Assembly: GCA_964017155.1 (NCBI GenBank) | Contig: OZ024861.1 | Span: forward strand, 248,001 to 312,000 | Direction of reading: 5' to 3' | DNA: 64,000 nt | DNA from: Oasisia sp. SBJ-2009 | Taxonomy: Eukaryota > Annelida > Polychaeta > Sabellida > Siboglinidae | The notes under the pieces: generated by a model | The model's database searches: none | Seen by the model: the letters and a program-made list of their open reading frames with translations, nothing else | What the model was told of the DNA's origin: nothing | Program-made: the position numbers and the translations under genes | Shown here: positions 38,201 through 51,797 of the stretch, piece after piece | Position numbering within the stretch: the first letter of the stretch is position 1 | Layout: every line of letters starts with the position of its first letter

Positions 38201-40224
38201 TAATAGCAACATTGAGGTGTTTCCGACTTGTACATAAGTGCCAAATAGTGAAATACTGAAAACAAATTGAGAGTATACGTGCTTTTATGAGAGAGTGCGC
38301 GTGAAGTTGCGCGCCCGCAAGTGTAGGCATTTATGTACAAGTCGGGCCCACCTCAATTTTGGTATTATAACTGTATCTTTGCCAACATTTGATACTTGAT
38401 TTTGTTAATTCAATCAATTATATTCATCTTGCGCATATTTATGTTTTATATACAGCGCGTCTTAGCAGACTTTTGAGGCCGAAAAGACAGCGCGGTCGGC
38501 ATAAACAAACTGTTTATCGCTCATTTCATATGCTCAGCGCAGTGACATGCACCGCTGCGCTTGCGACTGGAAAAATCGCGCTGTCTTTTCGACCTCAAAA
38601 GTTTGCCAAGACGCGCTGTTTATAAAACATAAATACGCGCAAGATGATTATAATTGAATGAATTAATTTAATCAAGTATCAAATGTTGGCAAAAATACTG
38701 ATATAATAGCAACATTGAGGTGCGTCCGACTTGTACATAAGTGCCAAATAGTGAAATACTGAAAACAAATTGGGAGTATACGTGCTTTTATGAGAGAGTG
38801 CGCGTGAAGTTGCGCGCCCGCAAGTGTAGGCATTTATGTACAAGTCGGGCCCACCTCAATTTTGGTATCGTAACTGTATTTTTGCCAACATTTGATACTT
38901 GATTTTGTTAATTCAATCAATTATATTCATCTTGCGCATATTTATGTTTTATATACAGCGCGTCTTAGCAGACTTTTGAGGCCGAAAAGACAGCGCGGTC
39001 GGCATAAACAAACTGTTTATCGCTCATTTCATATGCTCAGCGCAATGACATGCACCGCTGCGCTTGCGACTGGAAAAATCGCGCTGTCTTTTCGACCTCA
39101 AAAGTTTGCCAAGACGCGCTGTTTATAAAACATAAATACGCGCAAGATGATTATAATTGAATGAATTAATTTAATCAAGTATCAAATGTTGGTAAAATAC
39201 TGATATAATAGCAACATTGAGGTGGGTCCGACTTGTACATAAGTGCCAAATAGTGAAATACTGAAAACAAATTGGGAGTATACGTGCTTTTATGAGAGAG
39301 TGCGCGTGAAGTTGCGCGCCCGCAAGTGTAGGCATTTATGTACAAGTCGGGCCCACCTCAATTTTGGTATTATAACTCTATCTTTGCCAACATTTGATAC
39401 TTGATTTTGTTAATTCAATCAATTATATTCATCTTGCGCATATTAATGTTTTATATACAGCGCGTCTTAGCAGACTTTTGAGGTCGAAAAGACAGCGTGG
39501 TCGGCATAAACAAACTGTTTATCGCTCATTTCATATGCACAGCGCAGTAACATGCACCTCTTCGCTTGCGACTGGCACAATTCGCGCTGTCTTTTCGACC
39601 TCAAAAGTTTGCCAAGACGCGCTGTTTATAAAACATAAATACGCGCAAGATGATTATAATTGAATGAGTTAATTTAATCAAGTATCAAATGTTGGCAAAA
39701 ATACTGATATAATAGCAACATTGAGGTGTTTCCGACTTGTACATAAGTGCCAAATAGTGAAATACTGAAAACAAATTGAGAGTATACGTGCTTTTATGAG
39801 AGATTGCGCGTGAAGGTACGCGCCCGCAAGTGTTGGCACTTATGTACAAGTCGGGCCCACCTCAATTTTTGTATCATAACTGTATTTTTGCCAACATTTG
39901 ATACTTGATTTTGTTAATTCAATCAATTATATTCATCTTGCGCATATTTATGTTTTATATACAGCGCGTCTTAGCATACTTTTGAGGCCGAAAAGACAGC
40001 GCGGTCGGCATAAACAAACTGTTTATCGCTCATTTCATATGCTCAGCGCAGTGACATGCACCGCTGCGCTTGCGACTGGAAAAATCGCGCTGTCTTTTCG
40101 ACCTCAAAAGTTTGCCAAGACGCGCTGTTTATAACACATAAATACGCGCAAGATGATTATAATTGAATGAATTAATTTAATCAAGTATCAAATGTTGGTA
40201 AAAATACTGATATAATAGCAACAT
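35201..40224. repeat. Array segment 10: P N Y Ld T X Y M S L, copy of 22.6-27.7 kb
   Basis: Unit starts: 35201 P, 35704 N, 36208 Y (GGCACTGATG), 36711 Ld, 37213 T (private TTTATTGCTC), 37717 X, 38213 Y, 38716 M, 39218 S, 39722 L. The order and rare markers match 22637-27660 at +12,564 bp. Correspondence weakens at 39218 (TATAACTCTATC instead of TATAACTGTATC) and at 39722 (AACACATAAAT). Confidence 0.9.
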
Positions 40225-43200
40225 TGAGGTGGGTCCGACTTGTACATAAGTGCCAAATAGTGAAATACTGAAAACAAATTGGGGGTATACGTGCTTTTAT
40301 GAGAGAGTGCGCGTGAAGTTGCGCGCCCGCAAGTGTAGGCATTTATGTACAAGTCGGGCCCACCTCAATTTTAGTATTATAACTGTATCTTTGCCAACAT
40401 TTGATACTTGATTTTGTTAATTCAATCAATTATATTCATCTTGCGCATATTAATGTTTTATATACAGCGCGTCTTAGCAGACTTTTGAGGTCGAAAAGAC
40501 AGCGTGGTCGGCATAAACAAACTGTTTATCGCTCATTTCATATGCACAGCGCAGTAACATGCACCTCTTCGCTTGCGACTGGCACAATTCGCGCTGTCTT
40601 TTCGACCTCAAAAGTTTGCCAAGACGCGCTGTTTATAGAACATAAATACGCGCAAGATGATTATAATTGAATGAATTAATTTAATCAAGTATCAAATGTT
40701 GGCAAAAATACTGATATAATAGCAACATTGAGGTGTTTCCGACTTGTACATAAGTGCCAAATAGTGAAATACTGAAAACAAATTGAGAGTATACGTGCTT
40801 TTATGAGAGATTGCGCGTGAAGGTACGCGCCCGCAAGTGTTGGCACTTATGTACAAGTCGGGCCCACCTCAATTTTGGTATCATAACTGTATTTTTGCCA
40901 ACATTTGATACTTGATTTTGTTAACTCAATCAATTATATTCATCTTGCGCATATTTATGTTTTATATACAGCGCGTCTTAGCAGACTTTTGAGGCCGAAA
41001 AGACAGCGCGGTCGGCATAAACAAACTGTTTATCGCTCATTTCATATGCTCAGCGCAGTGACATGCACCGCTGCGCTTGCGACTGGAAAAATCGCGCTGT
41101 CTTTTCGACCTCAAAAGTTTGCCAAGACGCGCTGTTTATAAAACATAAATACGCGCAAGATGATTATAATTGAATGAATTAATTTAATCAAGTATCAAAT
41201 GTTGGCAAAAATACTGATATAATAGCAACATTGAGGTGCGTCCGACTTGTACATAAGTGCCAAATAGTGAAATACTGAAAACAAATTGGGAGTATACGTG
41301 CTTTTATGAGAGAGTGCGCGTGAAGTTGCGCGCCCGCAAGTGTAGGCATTTATGTACAAGTCGGGCCCACCTCAATTTTGGTATCGTAACTGTATTTTTG
41401 CCAACATTTGATACTTGATTTTGTTAATTCAATCAATTATATTCATCTTGCGCATATTTATGTTTTATATACAGCGCGTCTTAGCAGACTTTTGAGGCCG
41501 AAAAGACAGCGCGGTCGGCATAAACAAACTGTTTATCGCTCATTTCATATGCTCAGCGCAATGACATGCACCGCTGCGCTTGCGACTGGAAAAATCGCGC
41601 TGTCTTTTCGACCTCAAAAGTTTGCCAAGACGCGCTGTTTATAAAACATAAATACGCGCAAGATGATTATAATTGAATGAATTAATTTAATCAAGTATCA
41701 AATGTTGGTAAAATACTGATATAATAGCAACATTGAGGTGGGTCCGACTTGTACATAAGTGCCAAATAGTGAAATACTGAAAACAAATTGGGAGTATACG
41801 TGCTTTTATGAGAGAGTGCGCGTGAAGTTGCGCGCCCGCAAGTGTAGGCATTTATGTACAAGTCGGGCCCACCTCAATTTTGGTATTATAACTCTATCTT
41901 TGCCAACATTTGATACTTGATTTTGTTAATTCAATCAATTATATTCATCTTGCGCATATTAATGTTTTATATACAGCGCGTCTTAGCAGACTTTTGAGGT
42001 CGAAAAGACAGCGTGGTCGGCATAAACAAACTGTTTATCGCTCATTTCATATGCACAGCGCAGTAACATGCACCTCTTCGCTTGCGACTGGCACAATTCG
42101 CGCTGTCTTTTCGACCTCAAAAGTTTGCCAAGACGCGCTGTTTATAAAACATAAATACGCGCAAGATGATTATAATTGAATGAGTTAATTTAATCAAGTA
42201 TCAAATGTTGGCAAAAATACTGATATAATAGCAACATTGAGGTGTTTCCGACTTGTACATAAGTGCCAAATAGTGAAATACTGAAAACAAATTGAGAGTA
42301 TACGTGCTTTTATGAGAGATTGCGCGTGAAGGTACGCGCCCGCAAGTGTTGGCACTTATGTACAAGTCGGGCCCACCTCAATTTTTGTATCATAACTGTA
42401 TTTTTGCCAACATTTGATACTTGATTTTGTTAATTCAATCAATTATATTCATCTTGCGCATATTTATGTTTTATATACAGCGCGTCTTAGCATACTTTTG
42501 AGGCCGAAAAGACAGCGCGGTCGGCATAAACAAACTGTTTATCGCTCATTTCATATGCTCAGCGCAGTGACATGCACCGCTGCGCTTGCGACTGGAAAAA
42601 TCGCGCTGTCTTTTCGACCTCAAAAGTTTGCCAAGACGCGCTGTTTATAAAACATAAATACGCGCAAGATGATTATAATTGAATGAATTAATTTAATCAA
42701 GTATCAAATGTTGGTAAAAATACTGATATAATAGCAACATTGAGGTGGGTCCGACTTGTACATAAGTGCCAAATAGTGAAATACTGAAAACAAATTGGGG
42801 GTATACGTGCTTTTATGAGAGAGTGCGCGTGAAGTTGCGCGCCCGCAAGTGTAGGCATTTATGTACAAGTCGGGCCCACCTCAATTTTAGTATTATAACT
42901 GTATCTTTGCCAACATTTGATACTTGATTTTGTTAATTCAATCAATTATATTCATCTTGCGCATATTAATGTTTTATATACAGCGCGTCTTAGCAGACTT
43001 TTGAGGTCGAAAAGACAGCGTGGTCGGCATAAACAAACTGTTTATCGCTCATTTCATATGCACAGCGCAGTAACATGCACCTCTTCGCTTGCGACTGGCA
43101 CAATTCGCGCTGTCTTTTCGACCTCAAAAGTTTGCCAAGACGCGCTGTTTATAGAACATAAATACGCGCAAGATGATTATAATTGAATGAATTAATTTAA

Positions 43201-45256
43201 TCAAGTATCAAATGTTGGCAAAAATACTGATATAATAGCAACATTGAGGTGTTTCCGACTTGTACATAAGTGCCAAATAGTGAAATACTGAAAACAAATT
43301 GAGAGTATACGTGCTTTTATGAGAGATTGCGCGTGAAGGTACGCGCCCGCAAGTGTTGGCACTTATGTACAAGTCGGGCCCACCTCAATTTTGGTATCAT
43401 AACTGTATTTTTGCCAACATTTGATACTTGATTTTGTTAACTCAATCAATTATATTCATCTTGCGCATATTTATGTTTTATATACAGCGCGTCTTAGCAG
43501 ACTTTTGAGGCCGAAAAGACAGCGCGGTCGGCATAAACAAACTGTTTATCGCTCATTTCATATGCTCAGCGCAGTGACATGCACCGCTGCGCTTGCGACT
43601 GGAAAAATCGCGCTGTCTTTTCGACCTCAAAAGTTTGCCAAGACGCGCTGTTTATAAAACATAAATACGCGCAAGATGATTATAATTGAATGAATTAATT
43701 TAATCAAGTATCAAATGTTGGCAAAAATACTGATATAATAGCAACATTGAGGTGCGTCCGACTTGTACATAAGTGCCAAATAGTGAAATACTGAAAACAA
43801 ATTGGGAGTATACGTGCTTTTATGAGAGAGTGCGCGTGAAGTTGCGCGCCCGCAAGTGTAGGCATTTATGTACAAGTCGGGCCCACCTCAATTTTGGTAT
43901 CGTAACTGTATTTTTGCCAACATTTGATACTTGATTTTGTTAATTCAATCAATTATATTCATCTTGCGCATATTTATGTTTTATATACAGCGCGTCTTAG
44001 CAGACTTTTGAGGCCGAAAAGACAGCGCGGTCGGCATAAACAAACTGTTTATCGCTCATTTCATATGCTCAGCGCAATGACATGCACCGCTGCGCTTGCG
44101 ACTGGAAAAATCGCGCTGTCTTTTCGACCTCAAAAGTTTGCCAAGACGCGCTGTTTATAAAACATAAATACGCGCAAGATGATTATAATTGAATGAATTA
44201 ATTTAATCAAGTATCAAATGTTGGTAAAATACTGATATAATAGCAACATTGAGGTGGGTCCGACTTGTACATAAGTGCCAAATAGTGAAATACTGAAAAC
44301 AAATTGGGAGTATACGTGCTTTTATGAGAGAGTGCGCGTGAAGTTGCGCGCCCGCAAGTGTAGGCATTTATGTACAAGTCGGGCCCACCTCAATTTTGGT
44401 ATTATAACTCTATCTTTGCCAACATTTGATACTTGATTTTGTTAATTCAATCAATTATATTCATCTTGCGCATATTAATGTTTTATATACAGCGCGTCTT
44501 AGCAGACTTTTGAGGTCGAAAAGACAGCGTGGTCGGCATAAACAAACTGTTTATCGCTCATTTCATATGCACAGCGCAGTAACATGCACCTCTTCGCTTG
44601 CGACTGGCACAATTCGCGCTGTCTTTTCGACCTCAAAAGTTTGCCACGACGCGCTGTTTATAAAACATAAATACGCGCAAGATGATTATAATTGAATGAG
44701 TTAATTTAATCAAGTATCAAATGTTGGCAAAAATACTGATATAATAGCAACATTGAGGTGTTTCCGACTTGTACATAAGTGCCAAATAGTGAAATACTGA
44801 AAACAAATTGAGAGTATACGTGCTTTTATGAGAGATTGCGCGTGAAGGTACGCGCCCGCAAGTGTTGGCACTTATGTACAAGTCGGGCCCACCTCAATTT
44901 TTGTATCATAACTGTATTTTTGCCAACATTTGATACTTGATTTCGTTAATTCAATCAATTATATTCATCTTGCGCATATTTATGTTTTATATACAGCGCG
45001 TCTTAGCATACTTTTGAGGCCGAAAAGACAGCGCGGTCGGCATAAACAAACTGTTTATCGCTCATTTCATATGCTCAGCGCAGTGACATGCACCGCTGCG
45101 CTTGCGACTGGAAAAATCGCGCTGTCTTTTCGACCTCAAAAGTTTGCCAAGACGCGCTGTTTATAAAACATAAATACGCGCAAGATGATTATAATTGAAT
45201 GAATTAATTTAATCAAGTATCAAATGTTGGTAAAAATACTGATATAATAGCAACAT
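40225..45256. repeat. Array segment 11: pentamer S Y M S L in two tandem copies
   Basis: Unit starts: 40225 S, 40729 Y, 41232 M, 41734 S, 42238 L, then 42741 S, 43245 Y, 43748 M, 44250 S, 44754 L. The period is 2,516 bp. Shared private markers are TTGGGGGTATAC and TTTTAGTATTA in the first S, and GTTAACTCAATC in Y. Copy-specific changes include TTGCCACGACG near 44645 and GATTTCGTTAA near 44943. Confidence 0.9.
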
Positions 45257-47772
45257 TGAGGTGGGTCCGACTTGTACATAAGTGCCAAATAGTGAAATAC
45301 TGAAAACAAATTGGGAGTATACGTGCTTTTATGAGAGAGTGCGCGTGAAGTTGCGCGCCCGCAAGTGTAGGCATTTATGTACAAGTCGGGCCCACCTCAA
45401 TTTTGGTATTATAACTGTATCTTTGCCAACATTTGATACTTGATTTTGTTAATTCAATCAATTATAATCATCTTGCGCATATTAATGTTTTATATACAGC
45501 GCGTCTTAGCAGACTTTTGAGGTCGAAAAGACAGCGTGGTCGGCATAAACAAACTGTTTATCGCTCATTTCATATGCACAGCGCAGTAACATGCACCGCT
45601 GCGCTTGCGACTGGAAAAATCGCGCTGTCTTTTCGACCTCAGAAGTTTGCCAAGACGCGCTGTTTATAACACATAAATACGCGCAAGATGATTATAATTG
45701 AATGAATTAATTTAATCAAGTATCAAATGTTGGTAAAAATACTGATATAATAGCAACATTGAGGTGGGTCCGACTTGTACATAAGTGCCAAATAGTGAAA
45801 TACTGAAAACAAATTGGGAGTATACGTGCTTTTATGAGAGAGTGCGCGTGAAGTTGCGCGCCCGCAAGTGTAGGCATTTATGTACAAGTCGGGCCCACCT
45901 CAATTTTGGTATTATAACTCTATCTTTGCCAACATTTGATACTTGATTTTGTTAATTCAATCAATTATATTCATCTTGCGCATATTAATGTTTTATATAC
46001 AGCGCGTCTTAGCAGACTTTTGAGGTCGAAAAGACAGCGTGGTCGGCATAAACAAACTGTTTATCGCTCATTTCATATGCACAGCGCAGTAACATGCACC
46101 TCTTCGCTTGCGACTGGCACAATTCGCGCTGTCTTTTCGACCTCAAAAGTTTGCCAAGACGCGCTGTTTATAAAACATAAATACGCGCAAGATGATTATA
46201 ATTGAATGAGTTAATTTAATCAAGTATCAAATGTTGGCAAAAATACTGATATAATAGCAACATTGAGGTGTTTCCGACTTGTACATAAGTGCCAAATAGT
46301 GAAATACTGAAAACAAATTGAGAGTATACGTGCTTTTATGAGAGATTGCGCGTGAAGGTACGCGCCCGCAAGTGTTGGCACTTATGTACAAGTCGGGCCC
46401 ACCTCAATTTTTGTATCATAACTGTATTTTTGCCAACATTTGATACTTGATTTTGTTAATTCAATCAATTATATTCATCTTGCGCATATTTATGTTTTAT
46501 ATACAGCGCGTCTTAGCATACTTTTGAGGCCGAAAAGACAGCGCGGTCGGCATAAACAAACTGTTTATCGCTCATTTCATATGCTCAGCGCAGTGACATG
46601 CACCGCTGCGCTTGCGACTGGAAAAATCGCGCTGTCTTTTCGACCTCAAAAGTTTGCCAAGACGCGCTGTTTATAAAACATAAATACGCGCAAGATGATT
46701 ATAATTGAATGAATTAATTTAATCAAGTATCAAATGTTGGTAAAAATACTGATATAATAGCAACATTGAGGTGGGTCCGACTTGTACATAAGTGCCAAAT
46801 AGTGAAATACTGAAAACAAATTGGGAGTATACGTGCTTTTATGAGAGAGTGCGCGTGAAGTTGCGCGCCCGCAAGTGTAGGCATTTATGTACAAGTCGGG
46901 CCCACCTCAATTTTGGTATTATAACTGTATCTTTGCCAACATTTGATACTTGATTTTGTTAATTCAATCAATTATAATCATCTTGCGCATATTAATGTTT
47001 TATATACAGCGCGTCTTAGCAGACTTTTGAGGTCGAAAAGACAGCGTGGTCGGCATAAACAAACTGTTTATCGCTCATTTCATATGCACAGCGCAGTAAC
47101 ATGCACCGCTGCGCTTGCGACTGGAAAAATCGCGCTGTCTTTTCGACCTCAGAAGTTTGCCAAGACGCGCTGTTTATAACACATAAATACGCGCAAGATG
47201 ATTATAATTGAATGAATTAATTTAATCAAGTATCAAATGTTGGTAAAAATACTGATATAATAGCAACATTGAGGTGGGTCCGACTTGTACATAAGTGCCA
47301 AATAGTGAAATACTGAAAACAAATTGGGGGTATACGTGCTTTTATGAGAGAGTGCGCGTGAAGTTGCGCGCCCGCAAGTGTAGGCATTTATGTACAAGTC
47401 GGGCCCACCTCAATTTTGGTATTATAACTGTATCTTTGCCAACATTTGATACTTGATTTTGTTAATTCAATCAATTATAATCATCTTGCGCATATTAATG
47501 TTTTATATACAGCGCGTCTTAGCAGACTTTTGAGGTCGAAAAGACAGCGTGGTCGGCATAAACAAACTGTTTATCGCTCATTTCATATGCACAGCGCAGT
47601 AACATGCACCGCTGCGCTTGCGACTGGAAAAATCGCGCTGTCTTTTCGACCTCAGAAGTTTGCCAAGACGCGCTGTTTATAACACATAAATACGCGCAAG
47701 ATGATTATAATTGAATGAATTAATTTAATCAAGTATCAAATGTTGGTAAAAATACTGATATAATAGCAACAT
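45257..47772. repeat. Array segment 12: K S L K K
   Basis: Unit starts: 45257 K, 45760 S, 46264 L, 46767 K, 47270 K. S-L-K at 45760-47269 corresponds to 44250-45759 with a shift of about 1,510 bp. The K unit is repeated immediately (46767 then 47270, about 503 bp). K units share CCTCAGAAG and AACACATAAAT; the last also has TTGGGGGTATAC. Confidence 0.88.
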
Positions 47773-50700
47773 TGAGGTGGGTCCGACTTGTACATAAGTG
47801 CCAAATAGTGAAATACTGAAAACAAATTGGGGGTATACGTGCTTTTATGAGAGAGTGCGCGTGAAGTTGCGCGCCCGCAAGTGTAGGCATTTATGTACAA
47901 GTCGGGCCCACCTCAATTTTAGTATTATAACTGTATCTTTGCCAACATTTGATACTTGATTTTGTTAATTCAATCAATTATATTCATCTTGCGCATATTA
48001 ATGTTTTATATACAGCGCGTCTTAGCAGACTTTTGAGGTCGAAAAGACAGCGTGGTCGGCATAAACAAACTGTTTATCGCTCATTTCATATGCACAGCGC
48101 AGTAACATGCACCTCTTCGCTTGCGACTGGCACAATTCGCGCTGTCTTTTCGACCTCAAAAGTTTGCCAAGACGCGCTGTTTATAGAACATAAATACGCG
48201 CAAGATGATTAAAATTGAATGAATTAATTTAATCAAGTATCAAATGTTGGCAAAAATACTGATATAATAGCAACATTGAGGTGTTTCCGACTTGTACATA
48301 AGTGCCAAATAGTGAAATACTGAAAACAAATTGAGAGTATACGTGCTTTTATGAGAGATTGCGCGTGAAGGTACGCGCCCGCAAGTGTTGGCACTTATGT
48401 ACAAGTCGGGCCCACCTCAATTTTGGTATCATAACTGTATTTTTGCCAACATTTGATACTTGATTTTGTTAACTCAATCAATTATATTCATCTTGCGCAT
48501 ATTTATGTTTTATATACAGCGCGTCTTAGCAGACTTTTGAGGCCGAAAAGACAGCGCGGTCGGCATAAACAAACTGTTTATCGCTCATTTCATATGCTCA
48601 GCGCAGTGACATGCACCGCTGCGCTTGCGACTGGAAAAATCGCGCTGTCTTTTCGACCTCAAAAGTTTGCCAAGACGCGCTGTTTATAAAACATAAATAC
48701 GCGCAAGATGATTATAATTGAATGAATTAATTTAATCAAGTATCAAATGTTGGCAAAAATACTGATATAATAGCAACATTGAGGTGCGTCCGACTTGTAC
48801 ATAAGTGCCAAATAGTGAAATACTGAAAACAAATTGGGAGTATACGTGCTTTTATGAGAGAGTGCGCGTGAAGTTGCGCGCCCGCAAGTGTAGGCATTTA
48901 TGTACAAGTCGGGCCCACCTCAATTTTGGTATCGTAACTGTATTTTTGCCAACATTTGATACTTGATTTTGTTAATTCAATCAATTATATTCATCTTGCG
49001 CATATTTATGTTTTATATACAGCGCGTCTTAGCAGACTTTTGAGGCCGAAAAGACAGCGCGGTCGGCATAAACAAACTGTTTATCGCTCATTTCATATGC
49101 TCAGCGCAATGACATGCACCGCTGCGCTTGCGACTGGAAAAATCGCGCTGTCTTTTCGACCTCAAAAGTTTGCCAAGACGCGCTGTTTATAAAACATAAA
49201 TACGCGCAAGATGATTATAATTGAATGAATTAATTTAATCAAATATCAAATGTTGGTAAAATACTGATATAATAGCAACATTGAGGTGGGTCCGACTTGT
49301 ACATAAGTGCCAAATAGTGAAATACTGAAAACAAATTGGGAGTATACGTGCTTTTATGAGAGAGTGCGCGTGAAGTTGCGCGCCCGCAAGTGTAGGCATT
49401 TATGTACAAGTCGGGCCCACCTCAATTTTGGTATTATAACTCTATCTTTGCCAACATTTGATACTTGATTTTGTTAATTCAATCAATTATATTCATCTTG
49501 CGCATATTAATGTTTTATATACAGCGCGTCTTAGCAGACTTTTGAGGTCGAAAAGACAGCGTGGTCGGCATAAACAAACTGTTTATCGCTCATTTCATAT
49601 GCACAGCGCAGTAACATGCACCTCTTCGCTTGCGACTGGCACAATTCGCGCTGTCTTTTCGACCTCAAAAGTTTGCCAAGACGCGCTGTTTATAAAACAT
49701 AAATACGCGCAAGATGATTATAATTGAATGAGTTAATTTAATCAAGTATCAAATGTTGGCAAAAATACTGATATAATAGCAACATTGAGGTGTTTCCGAC
49801 TTGTACATAAGTGCCAAATAGTGAAATACTGAAAACAAATTGAGAGTATACGTGCTTTTATGAGAGATTGCGCGTGAAGGTACGCGCCCGCAAGTGTTGG
49901 CACTTATGTACAAGTCGGGCCCACCTCAATTTTTGTATCATAACTGTATTTTTGCCAACATTTGATACTTGATTTTGTTAATTCAATCAATTATATTCAT
50001 CTTGCACATATTTATGTTTTATATACAGCGCGTCTTAGCATACTTTTGAGGCCGAAAAGACAGCGCGGTCGGCATAAACAAACTGTTTATCGCTCATTTC
50101 ATATGCTCAGCGCAGTGACATGCACCGCTGCGCTTGCGACTGGAAAAATCGCGCTGTCTTTTCGACCTCAAAAGTTTGCCAAGACGCGCTGTTTATAAAA
50201 CATAAATACGCGCAAGATGATTGTAATTGAATGAATTAATTTAATCAAGTATCAAATGTTGGTAAAAATACTGATATAATAGCAACATTGAGGTGGGTCC
50301 GACTTGTACATAAGTGCCAAATAGTGAAATACTGAAAACAAATTGGGAGTATACGTGCTTTTATGAGAGAGTGCGCGTGAAGTTGCGCGCCCGCAAGTGT
50401 AGGCATTTATGTACAAGTCGGGCCCACCTCAATTTTGGTATTATAACTGTATCTTTGCCAACATTTGATACTTGATTTTGTTAATTCAATCAATTATAAT
50501 CATCTTGCGCATATTAATGTTTTATATACAGCGCGTCTTAGCAGACTTTTGAGGTCGAAAAGACAGCGTGGTCGGCATAAACAAACTGTTTATCGCTCAT
50601 TTCATATGCACAGCGCAGTAACATGCACCGCTGCGCTTGCGACTGGAAAAATCGCGCTGTCTTTTCGACCTCAGAAGTTTGCCAAGACGCGCTGTTTATA

Positions 50701-51797
50701 ACACATAAATACGCGCAAGATGATTATAATTGAATGAATTAATTTAATCAAGTATCAAATGTTGGTAAAAATACTGATATAATAGCAACATTGAGGTGGG
50801 TCCGACTTGTACATAAGTGCCAAATAGTGAAATACTGAAAACAAATTGGGGGTATACGTGCTTTTATGAGAGAGTGCGCGTGAAGTTGCGCGCCCGCAAG
50901 TGTAGGCATTTATGTACAAGTCGGGCCCACCTCAATTTTAGTATTATAACTGTATCTTTGCCAACATTTGATACTTGATTTTGTTAATTCAATCAATTAT
51001 ATTCATCTTGCGCATATTAATGTTTTATATACAGCGCGTCTTAGCAGACTTTTGAGGTCGAAAAGACAGCGTGGTCGGCATAAACAAACTGTTTATCGCT
51101 CATTTCATATGCACAGCGCAGTAACATGCACCTCTTCGCTTGCGACTGGCACAATTCGCGCTGTCTTTTCGACCTCAAAAGTTTGCCAAGACGCGCTGTT
51201 TATAGAACATAAATACGCGCAAGATGATTAAAATTGAATGAATTAATTTAATCAAGTATCAAATGTTGGCAAAAATACTGATATAATAGCAACATTGAGG
51301 TGTTTCCGACTTGTACATAAGTGCCAAATAGTGAAATACTGAAAACAAATTGAGAGTATACGTGCTTTTATGAGAGATTGCGCGTGAAGGTACGCGCCCG
51401 CAAGTGTTGGCACTTATGTACAAGTCGGGCCCACCTCAATTTTGGTATCATAACTGTATTTTTGCCAACATTTGATACTTGATTTTGTTAATTCAATCAA
51501 TTATATTCATCTTGCGCATATTTATGTTTTATATACAGCGCGTCTTAGCAGACTTTTGAGGCCGAAAAGACAGCGCGGTCGGCATAAACAAACTGTTTAT
51601 CGCTCATTTCATATGCTCAGCGCAGTGACATGCACCGCTGCGCTTGCGACTGGAAAAATCGCGCTGTCTTTTCGACCTCAAAAGTTTGCCAAGACGCGCT
51701 GTTTATAAAACATAAATACGCGCAAGATGATTATAATTGAATGAATTAATTTAATCAAGTATCAAATGTTGGTAAAATACTGATATAATAGCAACAT
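47773..51797. repeat. Array segment 13: S Y M S L K S Y
   Basis: Unit starts: 47773 S, 48277 Y (GTTAACTCAATC), 48780 M, 49282 S, 49786 L (CTTGCACATA), 50289 K, 50792 S, 51296 Y. The S units at 47773 and 50792 share TTTTAGTATTA, TTGGGGGTATAC and GATTAAAATTG, marking a six-unit step of 3,019 bp. Confidence 0.88.
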
